64,000 bases of DNA from Setoptus koraiensis. Taxonomy: Eukaryota; Arthropoda. The stretch spans positions 20,150,001 to 20,214,000 of the forward strand of contig CM106585.1 in the NCBI GenBank assembly GCA_048013815.1, given 5' to 3'. The position numbers were made by a program, and so were the translations under genes. Shown piece by piece: positions 43,693 through 54,750 of this stretch (position 1 is its first letter; every line of letters starts with the position of its first letter). The notes beneath the pieces are model-generated. The model was not told the DNA's origin, searched no databases, and was given only the letters and a program-made list of their open reading frames with translations.

Positions 43693-45253
43693 CACATTGA
43701 TATTGATTGAGTGGCTTGCCAAAACTATTAGTTACTGCGGGCCGCTGCCAGCAAGTGCCAATGGCGAGGCAAGCATGTCTTTTTGTATTATGTGTATTAC
43801 ATAATAGGCGCCACTACTACTACTATTAATTGGCTTGCCAAGCGACAGACAAATGACAACAATAAAAAAATCTTTTTCTCCTTTGCGAGCTCGCCACTAT
43901 GGGCGCCCCAAACGCGGCGCCGTTTGGGGCCAGGATGTAGTCATTGTATCAAGGACACGAGTTGCGAGTTTCAATTAGTTTGATGGATTTTCAATGATGC
44001 CGCTGCATCGCGCCCTCTACTCTCTATACTCTATATGTATGTACAGTATATTTGGCCCCCACACTAACCATACAAGTTTATATATGCCCGCAAATATCTA
44101 GTGTCGGATGCGAATTTGCCAGAGCATTGTCAGAATGGGCTGCTGCAACTCGGTTGGCAGCTAGCGCAAACAAACTGTCTGCTGTTATTGCGAGCACAAT
44201 CGCTTAGCAATATCAATCAGTTGGCGGCAAACAAATTGCAATTTCATTTTAATTGTGATCACCACTCCACTTAGCCCTCAATGGACTCTATTGTTTTTTG
44301 GCGCTGTGTTGCCCCGAGCCATTTAATGCCAGTGTCCGGCATGTAAGCGGCCCCCACCCACACACTAATTGTTTGCGCAAAACAAAAATGTTTTTCGCGC
44401 CAATCACAACGCGCCGCACATTGAGGCCCATTGAATAGACATTGCAATTGAGTCAGTTGACAAAAACAAAGCCAGGCCTGTCACGCTGATCCGTCAGCTA
44501 GTCCGCTGTGTCGTCGCCTGTCGGGGCCCCGCCGAGCGGAGGCCAAACAATCGCACCGGCCGCACATCGAGGCGCCGACGTATCGGATATCTGGCCGCCA
44601 GATTCTGGCGGACATGTTTGCAACATTTGCGCGCCTGGCGCCGGCAAAAGCGCCGGTGTTCGCGAACCCACGCCTCGTGGGCCACGGGGCGCTCGCGCAA
44701 ACCGGGCGGATCGGTCCGCTTGCGGATCCGACCGGCTTGCGGGCTGCCGAGTGGAGCCCGGTCGCGTATTCTTTTGCCCGCGTCGCTAGCCGATTGCCGC
44801 CGAGCCGGCGGTCGCCGATCTTGGCGAATTTGTCGCCAGTGGGTGGCCGGCAAGTTGCCCACGAGGTCTTAATTTATCGCGCACAATGGCAGTTGCTCGC
44901 GGGCGGCCAATAAATTAACATGCCAGCGGGTGGGCGAACGGCGCCCAAAAATATGATAATCACGATAATGATTGTGGGCCCACCAATTTGGCGCCCCGAT
45001 CGCGCCCGCGATCGGTGGCGCGCGTTGCCGCTTGATTAGTCCGGCTTGCTTGTTACTAACAAGTTGTTAGTTTGGCTGAAAATGGCTGTGCGCCATGATT
45101 CAATTGGGGGCCCCAATTATTCAGGTGGCTGCTGGCGCGAGCCGATAACAAATTGAGGCCCGGCGCGCGTCTTGCCGACAATGTTGTCTTGTTGACGAGA
45201 TTTGCCAATGAGCGCGTTGCTGGCGGCTGTTGTTGTTCACGAAGGGGCGACAT

Positions 45254-45273
45254 TCGCGACTCGAGAGTCGCGA
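45254..45273. repeat. Inverted repeat TCGCGACTC / GAGTCGCGA
   Basis: 9-bp arms separated by 2 nt. A related GCGAGTCGCGACCT word recurs near 47130 and 63762. Confidence 0.8.
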
Positions 45274-47108
45274 CTCGCGGGAGCTTGGGCCGAGCCGGCG
45301 ACGACGGCGCCAATCAGTGGCGCTGCCCCCTAATGACATCAGCGTGTCGTGCGCCCCAAACGACACAGGCCAACTACAGGCCAATAAATAAATTAATAAT
45401 TTGCGTTTCGTCGTGTGCCACCGCGGCAACCGATGCAAACGGGCCGGCCCGGCCCGGACCGACGAGCCATTTACGCTCAGCTAAACAAATGCGCGCCGCC
45501 GTGAACTATGCCAGCATGTTGGGCGCCCCTTTAAGCATGGGCAAGTTTACATTTGATTAATTTACTCGGTCGCTGGCTCGCCGACACTGTTTATCTCACA
45601 CGTACGACACGTACGCCACGACGGCATAATCTTGTAAGCGGGCCCCACACAATGGGCCGGCGAGCGGCGGCTTGCCGGAATGCCGCCCCAGCGCCACATA
45701 CTGTCTGATTGTTGCGTGTCGCCCTGTTGGCGGTCATTGTTACGCAATAAAACATATGGAAATATGTGTCACTTGCAGTATCTCAATCTGATAGTAGTTG
45801 TCAGCGGCGCCCAGTGTCTACGCGCTTGCCAGTTACACGTGGCAGAGATATATGGGCACGTGATGGCATTGATTTTGCGGGCCGGTCTCGATGTGCGCCC
45901 ATTATGATAATCACCTGCGCCGCCCCTAGCGCCGGCTCAATCTGGCCGGCCTGACTCGAGCCGGCTGCACGGGCCGACGCGCGGGCCCCGGAGCTCGGGC
46001 CCCGGAGCACGGCCGTGTCCGGCCTGACAGTCGCTCGGAAGAAGGTGGCTCGGATTGGCGCGACCCGCGCGCTGGCACGTAGCGCGTGCACCGCTGCGAA
46101 TGCCGTTATCATTATTACCGTGGTCGTCATCGTTATTATTATTATTCTTTTATTTATTATTATTCGGTGTTATCGTCATGGTGGCGGCGACACGTTCGTT
46201 GCCGGCGGCGGCCGTCGCCCGCGAGCCCGCCAGCCGTGCGGGCTAATGGCCGGTAATTTATATTTTTATTTATATTTATGTATCAATATTAATAGAGGCA
46301 CACACCGGCGGCCCGGTTCGGTGCGGTGCGGCCTTATTTGCAAGTTGCAACAACAATGAAAGTTATAGCGACGGCCACCAGACGGGATTGCGCTCGGATG
46401 CGAGACAGGTGAGCGGCTTCGATTTGAAAATATTCGTTTTGAATATGGGCGAAATGGGGCCGCTCTGGTTGGCTGTGTCTATTCAGGGGGCCGCATTAAA
46501 AACGCTTGTCGGCTCGTCGGAACAGTTTCATTTTATCGTAAATAGACCGGCAACAGTGTTGGCTGACGCTGTTAGCTGGTGCGTTTCAGTCAGTCAGCCA
46601 GCCGGCTATCGCAAACAAGTGCCAGGGTCGTCCATTTAGGGGCCCCATAGGTTGGGTGAGGCACGTGTGGGGCCCGTTTCGGCATCAGTTCGTTATAATC
46701 AGGGCGAGCTGGCTGACTGACTGGCTGGCAAACAAACAAATGAGGCCTTTTTATCTCTGTCTGACAACTGCAACAATAACTGTCGCCGATCGTAGCGCTG
46801 CCTGGGTCGCAAATCGCACCAGCAACCATCCATCCAGCCAGCCAGCCAGCGTGCAAAATAACGCCGGCGCCCCAAGTTGGGACCCCAACAGCCCGACGAC
46901 TGAAACAAAATCACGTCTCGCCATTGTGCCGGCCTCGGCGTCGCCGGCACGCCGAAGTAATCATCTTATGCTAATAGATATACTATATTGGTATGCGCCA
47001 CATAAATATATGTATGTATATACAATTTCGTTACAAGTTGCGCCCCGCGAAAACAGCCACCGCGGCGCCGTGTCGCTACGTTCCGCTTGGCACGGCGCCG
47101 TTGGCGCG

Positions 47109-47208
47109 ACCTGGCGACTGGCGGCGTTCGCGAGTCGCGACCTAGCGACTGGCGCGACTCGGGCGACCTAGCGACTGGCGCGACCTAGCGACTCGGGCGA
47201 CCTAGCGA
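47109..47208. repeat. ~18-bp tandem array, GCGACCTAGCGACT type
   Basis: Imperfect repeats of GCGACCTAGCGACTGG/CGGG, about five units. Confidence 0.75.
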
Positions 47209-48929
47209 CAAAGACACCGCGGCGACAAAAAGGCCAACAATAACAGATTGTTGGTCGCTGGCAATTGTTTGCCGTTGTTAGCGGGCCGTTTAGCGGGCCG
47301 CCGCCAGGGCGCATAACATTAGCGACGGTGGCGCCAATAGGAAACAGCAGGCTAACCTTGAAGTGTAAGCGAGCGTCATTACTTTGCACGGGCTGCCGTG
47401 CCCGCGTTGCCGAGATTGTTTGTTGCATCAGCCTCGTGGCATCGTCCTATGCGCCGCCAATAGTTACGCAATACGCGCAGCCAGCGGATTGTGTGTTGGT
47501 GCAACTCGCATTGTGTTGGCTACCTAAACGCTGTTACGCAATGAATCCATCACACACACACGCACACGGCGCACGCACGCACGCACTCACCAACAAACTG
47601 GGGCCCGGTTAGCGGGGCCCCAGCGAGCGGGGCCCCGGCGCGCTGCCGCATCCGCGCCAGCAAGCCTTCGATGAGCACGGCACACAATCCGAACAAAACA
47701 ATAACATCTGGCTTCAGGTTGCATTCATGCATGTGAGGCTGCTGTGTCGACGCTGGCTGCTCGGCACTCGGGGCCCCAGTCGCCCCAGCCCGACAAAATG
47801 CACCGACAAACGGCAACGGCATCGCGTAACCGGCTTAAATGGCCAGCCAGTCTGCGCGACAATGCAGCTCGGGCGCGGGATAAGCCCCATCCAAGGCCCG
47901 CAACAAGCGCCAGACTAAGTAGCCATCGGATACGGCGCTCGGTGCCCGCAGTCCGGGGCACGGCCGCGCCAAATCTGGGCCGCACCGCTGTCGTGGCGCT
48001 GCAGTCGGCCCGGCCCGGCCGCCCAAGATGTGCCCGTCGGTCACATCCGCGAGCCAGACGCCGTCTAGTGGGCAGATTGGCCGCCCACTGTTGTTATATC
48101 CAATCGTTGGCGAGTCGCATCACAAGTTTGTAATGAGGCCCGTGCAGCCTCATTACTGGCCGGCTCAGGGGCGTCTGCGCCGCGCTGCGGCCAGCAACGG
48201 CGACACTGTCGCTAATTGAGCGATGGGCGGACACGATTCATCATTCGCGAACCGCCGATCCCGAATCGCCGATCGCGAACCGGTTTTCGAAGCGGCCGCA
48301 TCCCCCATTCACCTGGCCAGTGGCCGCTCATACCTGGCTGCGTGTCACATCGGGATATTCGCGGGTGGCAGCGACGCGGCAGCGCGTTTGCGGCGGCGAC
48401 CCAGCAGAAATGGGCTCAGAAATAAACCGCTTCCTGCCATTGCCGCTATTGTCGCCACTGTCGCCATTTTCGCACGGCAAAAACGGTAAAAATGGTCGTT
48501 TATGCTCGCCGCAGAGTGGCGCAAACACCCGAATCTTGGAGCCCGCAATTGTCGGCGCGCGCTTTTTAGCCCCGCTGTGGCGCGCCCTGATTGCGTCAGA
48601 ATTGGTTGCACCGAGCCGATAAAGGTGCATAGCGCCCTCTTCAAACTGACCTGTCCGATGCAACTTTCTAATAGAAAGTTTCTATCGACTGTCATGATGA
48701 TGAAAAGGCCAATGATGAGCGCAAACAATGCCCAACGCTCCGCCAGCAACGATACCCGGCCGCCCCGTCCTGTAGCCGGATGCCCGACGCATGTCGCATA
48801 TCTGGACATAGTATAGACATATATAGACATGTATAGACAGCATATGGACAGGATGTAGGCGCAGCCGTGTCTGGGTATGTTGCCAACATGGTGTTGGGCT
48901 CGCTTACGCGCAGGTGGGGCCCGACATGA

Positions 48930-48985
48930 ACCCGATACATGCCCGATACATGCCCAATACAGACCCAATACATACCCAATACACA
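48930..48985. repeat. ~11-bp tandem array, CCCGATACATG type
   Basis: About five units, CCCGATACATG grading into CCCAATACATA. Confidence 0.75.
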
Positions 48986-50263
48986 CAAAATGCACCCCGA
49001 ATGCCCCCAATGTAGCGGCCAAATGTACCACGCACGTATCATAGTGTGGCGGTGGTGCGAATTTGGGTGCTGCTATCGAGTCGACAGTACCGACTATTGT
49101 TACGGTATTGCGACTCAAAATTTGCGCCCCGATAGTCACGCCTGCCCCGTGTCGCACGGGCCCCGTCGCCAGTAGCGAGTGCAGCAATGGAGCCCCGACG
49201 CCAGTAGCGAGTGCAGCGATGGGGCCCCGTCGCGGTTGTCTGGCGAACGAGCGATTTTTTGGTGGCGCGCGCACCGGAATGTGTGCGCACAAGAATGATG
49301 CGCGGCGCGGCGCACCACAACACATCGCGGGCCCCATCTCGCTGCAGCACGTGCAATTGGCGCGCGTGCTACGTGGCGCGACGCGCCAGCACTCGACTGG
49401 GCGCCACTTGCGTTGTCAAGACAGTCAGACTTGGACCTAGCGGACGGAGCTTGATTTAGATTTGTAGCGATACAAACGAGTCTCATTAGTGTTGTGCAGT
49501 GTCATTTAAGCGTGTGCCCCTCAAGTGCGTATGCAATTGAACAGCGAGCAAGCGATATATAAAGAGCAATATATAAAGAGAGAGATATAAAGAGAGAGAT
49601 ATAAAGAGAGAGATTGAACGGGGCCCCAAGTCAGGAAGTTGCGTCGTGTAGTGGTCGTGGCGGCGGCGGTTGTCAAGTTGTTGATGCTGTTGTTGCGTAA
49701 TAAACAGTTAGCTTACAGTTAGTTACACTCAGTAAATAATAGTTGTCAAGACGCGAGCAAAAAGAAGAAGAAGAAAAAAATAGTTGTGGTAGCTTGTTTG
49801 CTCTTGTATCGCCGATGATTGAGTTGGGCCCAGCTTGCCAGGGCGCCCCAATGTGATGTTGCCAGTTAAGTCTAGTTAACAAGCAAACAATTGAGCAGTA
49901 TCAATTAGCAGCACTCGACACTCGACATTATAACTGGCGATAACGGGCGCCGATAGTTGTTGTTGTTGCGCAACATTCGGGGCCTCTTCACCTGCTAGCC
50001 AGTTGGTGTGAGCCGTTGCTAGCGGCCGGCTGCTGAAGTAATCGCGACACATACACACTCATTACGTAACAGTACAAACAAGAGAGCGAACAACAAACAA
50101 ACAAACAAACAAACAAACGAACAAACAAACGATCATCGCGCGCGCATCATCGCCCGTTATTACGTAATCAAACCTGACTAAACGACTCTCATCTGGCGCT
50201 ACTGGCAGCAAGTGCCATTCACTGACGTGCCATAATTGGCGCCACCCCTGGCCGCGAGCCCGT

Positions 50264-50327
50264 CAACCGAGCAACCGAACAACCAAATAACCGAGCAACC
50301 GAGCAACCGAATAACCGAATAACCGAA
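50264..50327. repeat. 8-bp tandem array, AACCGAAT type
   Basis: Eight consecutive 8-bp units (AACCGAGC, AACCGAAC, AACCAAAT, AACCGAAT variants). Confidence 0.9.
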
Positions 50328-50941
50328 TAACGGTACAATTGTGTAATTGTATAATTGAGTGATTGCGTAATTGTGAACGCAATGATAACGGTGCACGAAT
50401 AACAACAACAACAAACGACAAGCAAGACACAGCGAGCGAGCAAACAAACAAACTATCACCGGACTGCCACTAATGATGGCCATCTAAAGTGGCGACAAGT
50501 TGACAGTTGCGACACGGCCTCCTCGGCACATGTTGCGTAATACTCTTATTGATCACACCATTGCGTTACATCATCACACCAATTCATTATCACAAGTTGA
50601 TTGAGTTGTGGCCAAGTGTTGAAAGTGCACGCCGGACCGGCGAGCAGGCCACCTACCGGCCGTATCATTACATACAGTGAAGCATATAAACCAGCTCGCG
50701 TAAACGGCCAGCCAGAAATCGGACGTGCCAAACAAGTTGCAACAAACGCGCGCCAACATACGCAAAATCGCCCCTGAATTTCACAAAGCATCTAAAATCT
50801 GCAAAAAAAAAAAATTAAATAAACCGCGCTAGACAGCCATCATTTTCGCCCCCACCCCCCAAACTGGGTAAGTCGAGCCGGCCAAGATTGCGCCCCCTCA
50901 ACAGCAGCCCCAACTTGGGGCCCCAAGTACTCATTAATACT

Positions 50942-50943
<2 letters not shown>

Positions 50944-51013
<70 letters not shown>
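50944..51013. repeat. (CA)n microsatellite
   Basis: 35 CA units. Confidence 0.95.
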
Positions 51014-51015
<2 letters not shown>

Positions 51016-51220
51016 ACGGGCCCATTCTTTCCCAAAGAGCAAGTGCACGCCAGACGGAAAACCCTGACTCAGGGTCCCTGAGTAAGCTGATATAGTGAAT
51101 ATACTGATATGCAACTTGCATAATGCAAGCCGCACAAGGGCGACCGAAGGGGATCCGTGGCTCGCAAGCATGTTTGCATTTTTGTATGTTTGCACGCTCG
51201 GATATTCGAGTGCTCACATG

Positions 51221-51308
51221 TTCGGATGTTCGGATGTTCGGATATTCGGATGTTCGGATATTCGGATATTCGGATATTCGGATATTCGGATGTTCGGATG
51301 TTCGCATG
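51221..51308. repeat. 8-bp tandem array, TTCGGATA/G type
   Basis: Eleven 8-bp units, TTCGGATG or TTCGGATA. On the minus strand the unit is CCGAA-based (CCGAATAT, CCGAACAT). Confidence 0.92.
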
Positions 51309-53156
51309 TTTGTGCGGGGGATCGCGCCGGCAGCAGGTCGTCGGCCGGCCCCAATCGTATGCATGAGGTCAGCCCAATTAAGCCACCATTAATTAGGCTG
51401 CCGCCCACCAACTTGCGCGCCAAAACGAGCGGCGAGCTCAACGGCGAGCCTGATCTGCGTCTTGGCGCTTGCAAAAAACAGGGCGCCCCTCACATAATTG
51501 GCCCCCGATTCTTGAGCGCGCCGCACGCCAGCGCTAATCCGCGCCGGGCCCCTCGGCTCGAGATCTATAATGGAGATAATCGTGAGATAACAATCTAACG
51601 CACTCCAAGTCACAGTCTCTAACTGTTGGAGTCAAACAGAAAACTTTGCGCTCGGATCACATACTCGCCGGAGCAAGCAAACGAGACAGGCCGCCTAGCG
51701 TCGCCGCGACGGGCCCCAGTTCGAGCGAAATTTCTCTCTCTCTCTCTCGCTCATCCAGTCAATGGCAGCAGCCCACTGACTAAATGGCAACTGGCTAACT
51801 GGCATTGTAAGCTGAAATAGCTGTCTTACCAACTGTCAGTGGCTGGCCAGCGATGCGCGCGCCCCCCTTGCCGTCGGTTGTTGGGCTTCTGGCCGGCCCG
51901 CCACGCAGCTGGGCGGCCTCGGTCGGGCCGGCTCGGCGCGCGCAAACAAACTGTAATTATGTCTGGCTGGCGATAAGACATAATAAGTGTGACTCCGGGC
52001 CACACACGCACTCCAACAATTTCGACACTGTGTTGGGGCCCCCTTTTTCCGTGCCTTCGTTGCGATCTTTCCACGGTTTTGTCCGCGATCTTGCCACGCT
52101 TTTGTTGGCCATTTTTCCAGTCTGCATGCTGTTGTGTCGTCATCTTTGTGTCGCGCTGGCTGCACTGAATTCTCGGAATTAGTGCAGCGATGTCCACTAG
52201 TTACGACGCTGACTGGCACTGGATCATGAAATGAAATTATCACGAAAATACCCCGAAAATGGCCCGATAAACGCGCCAGCGGCCTGACAGGAAAACGCCC
52301 CTGTAACACGTGATGTTAACAGTCCCGCTCGCCGGCGCGGTCGCCCGGTGAGCGAGACCAGACAGGCGACCGCGCCACAGTGAGACAAAAAAGCAAACTG
52401 TGTTTGTGAATAAAACCGAATAGAAAGATCGCAACCGGAATAGAGCGGCGAAAACCCCGCGCCGCATCAATCCGGATCACGGAACTCGGGCGCGCTTGTT
52501 TTTTGCCGGCTCTTCACGGTGAAAAACAACCGAAACACAAATCCGTGCCCAATACCAACAACAGGGTACGGCGCCAGCGAATTGGACAGGGGCCCCGTTG
52601 CCGTTGTAGCTGTCACTGGTGTGTCTGGCCGGTTGTCATTCACGGTCATTTTCATTATTTTATTTGGCCGGCTTATGATTGTTTGGCAAGCTGACCAGTG
52701 AAGTGTGCTGGCCGCCAGCTCGCCAATGGACCGGGCCTTGATAGACTGGCGCCGGGCCCCAATAGGCTGGCAGCGGGCGACGGGTAGCGGAGGCGGATCG
52801 CGCACTCGATTGCCGACGGGCCAGCGCTTCCGCCCCGAGATAACTCGCCAGCGGACTGGCTGGCGCACCGGCCAACGGAAGTGGCCGCAGTGGATGGCCA
52901 TTACGACCATCATGAGTGCATATATATTATCCGCCGGCTTATTTGTACTGGCTGTTTGGTCGGCGCGAGGGGACCATTTCGGCGTAACGTTGTTACGAGA
53001 TAAGACGCGCCGGACAATAAACATTTGGCGCCGCTGTCGCCGGCCAGCGCACAATATTGGTCACTGAAAGTTTCGCCCCCTGTCGCTGGCCGGTGCAAAA
53101 GAGACAACTGGCTCGAGATTTTCGGGCCGCGGTTACACTGGCGCCGGGCCGCCCGA

Positions 53157-53276
53157 CCGAGACACCGAGCGACCGAGACACCGAGACACCGAGACACCGA
53201 GACACCGAGACACCGAGACACCGAGACACCGAGCGACCGAGACACCGAGCGACCGAGGCAGCGAGCGCCCGAGAAA
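53157..53276. repeat. 8-bp tandem array, CCGAGACA type
   Basis: About fifteen 8-bp units, mostly CCGAGACA with CCGAGCGA variants, degenerating at the right end. Confidence 0.93.
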
Positions 53277-54244
53277 ACAATAAACATCCACGGCCGTACG
53301 CGCCGGCGACCATTAGACGCCAAACAGAGACAGCGGCGCTAAATATTGTCCTTGGCGGCCCGCGTGAAGTCCGGCGCGACACATAATCAGACTGTCACGA
53401 CACGAGTGGACAGGATGAGACGCGGCCGGACAGGGCGAAACGCGACGCCAGCCCAGAGATAAAACAGACAGAGCAAGGGGAGCCCGGCAGACGGGGGGAC
53501 GTGTTAATACGCTTGCGACACACGTATCACGTAATTTTGACAGGCCGCCCTGGCGGCCGCCAGCACGCGACGGGCCGGCGAAACGCGACGGACAGAAATT
53601 CTTAGAATCCGCAAATAGTGGCCGTAGGAGCCCGTATTGTGGTACTGTTGCACCGCGCACCGTTATCGTTTTGATTCTAATCAAATCGCGCGCCCCCTCG
53701 GCCCGGCCATGATATATTGCTCAACAATGTAGGTCATTTTGGCTGGCCGGTTGTCTGTCTCAAGCGAGTGCAAACTCGCCAAGACTCCAAACAACGACGC
53801 CCCATCGAGCGCACGAGCCCTCGGATGACAAACTTGCGTGCCGCTCCATTGTCGCGCTTGTACGGACATGTCGGGCCGGTTTAGCGTGGGGCCACTCACG
53901 GCCAGCGAGCTGCAAACACTTGTCGCTTTGGGGACACTCGTCGACAACTTGACAATGCCGCTCGCCAGCGAAACTGGCCACTACTACTGGTTCGCTAAAT
54001 GCACACTATGGACAGCGCCGGTTTATCTGTCGCGAAAATAGATAAACTGTGCCCGTGGCTAGACCCGTCCACTATGGCGCCGGCCCGAACAGGCTGGCGG
54101 ACAGAGAAAAAAAGATTAGTTGTGCCATAGTTCACAGGGCGAGCACTTAATGTGCTTATGGGGCCCGGCCGCGTTAACGGTGCTCCAGTGGCGCCGTTAT
54201 GATGCGGTCACTCAGCAATTTAAGTGGCGCGCTCGGGCCGGAGA

Positions 54245-54382
54245 CATTTTCGGGTGGGAGGCATTTTCGGGGGAGAGACATTTTCGGGAGAGACACATTT
54301 TCGGGGAGAAAGACATTTTCGAGCGGGAGACATTTTCGGGGAGAGGCAACTTCGAGCGAGAGACAGTTTCGGGGGAGAGAGA
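54245..54382. repeat. ~17-bp tandem array, GAGACATTTTCGGG type
   Basis: Eight imperfect units of 16-18 bp sharing TTTTCGGG followed by a purine-rich stretch. It produces an artefactual Phe/Glu/Arg-rich frame. Confidence 0.88.
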
Positions 54383-54750
54383 GGGAGGCAAAAAAGGGGC
54401 CCCTCTCGAGTGGCCCTCTAAATTCGCAGCGTGGCTTTTAAACTTTGGCCGGAATTCGCCCTTGACACTCTCGCGCTGTGCGGCTCCCAAACCGACAAAC
54501 CAACCAACCACCCGCAGTTGGCCCAAACTCGACACAGAGAATGTCCCCAGAAAGAACGTCCCCCACTGAGGGGGCTCGCCGCGTCCATTATCGCAAGATT
54601 GGGGCCCAACAACAATGATGGTCGGGTCATTCTGGCGATGAGTGCAGGTAGTGGGCGTAGGTGAGCGCGAGGGTTTTTGCATTGAAAACACCATTATGAT
54701 GAATGGGGCTCTCATGAAGAAAATAGAATTTAAGCCGGCAAATTGAGTTT

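Larger units (their letters stand above)
43601..49550. other. GC-rich gene-poor region, part 1
   Basis: No supportable gene. Features seen: a CA array (43649-43692); seven exact GGGGCCCC octamers (44523, 45107, 46639, 47614, 47629, 47770, 49221); TTACGCAA at 45740, 47464 and 47534; a 9-bp-arm inverted repeat at 45254-45273; an ~18-bp tandem array at 47109-47208; an ~11-bp array at 48930-48985; and a 32-bp direct repeat at 49168-49231. A 330-codon minus-strand frame at 48345-49337 is Arg/Ala/Gly-rich without motifs and is not accepted. Confidence 0.5.
49551..54750. other. GC-rich gene-poor region, part 2 (minisatellite cluster)
   Basis: No supportable gene. Holds the AGATATAAAGAG repeats (49555-49615), (ACAA)n near 50096-50130, three separate 8-bp-unit arrays and a ~17-bp array (see entries), a long CA array, and six TTACGTAA/TTGCGTAA octamers or GGGGCCCC palindromes between 49.6 and 51 kb. 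Confidence 0.5.

Noticed and set aside
48345-49337. 330-codon minus-strand frame
   Set aside because: Arg/Ala/Gly/Cys-rich, no domain, and overlaps equally long frames on the other strand. GC-rich DNA has few stops, so length alone is not evidence.
50815-51364. Frames with CVCVCV and SEYPNIRTSEY repeats
   Set aside because: Translations of the CA array and the 8-bp TTCGGAT array, not a repeat protein.
50264-53276. Tandem arrays considered as CRISPR
   Set aside because: Units of 8 bp are contiguous without unique spacers, and the host is an animal.
52910-53386. Frames with repeated SVSRCLG or DTETPRHR
   Set aside because: Translation of the CCGAGACA minisatellite on either strand; 8-bp units cycle through all three frames.
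54120-54569. Phe/Glu/Arg-rich frame (GERHFRERHIFGEKD)
   Set aside because: Produced by the ~17-bp purine-rich array; no family.
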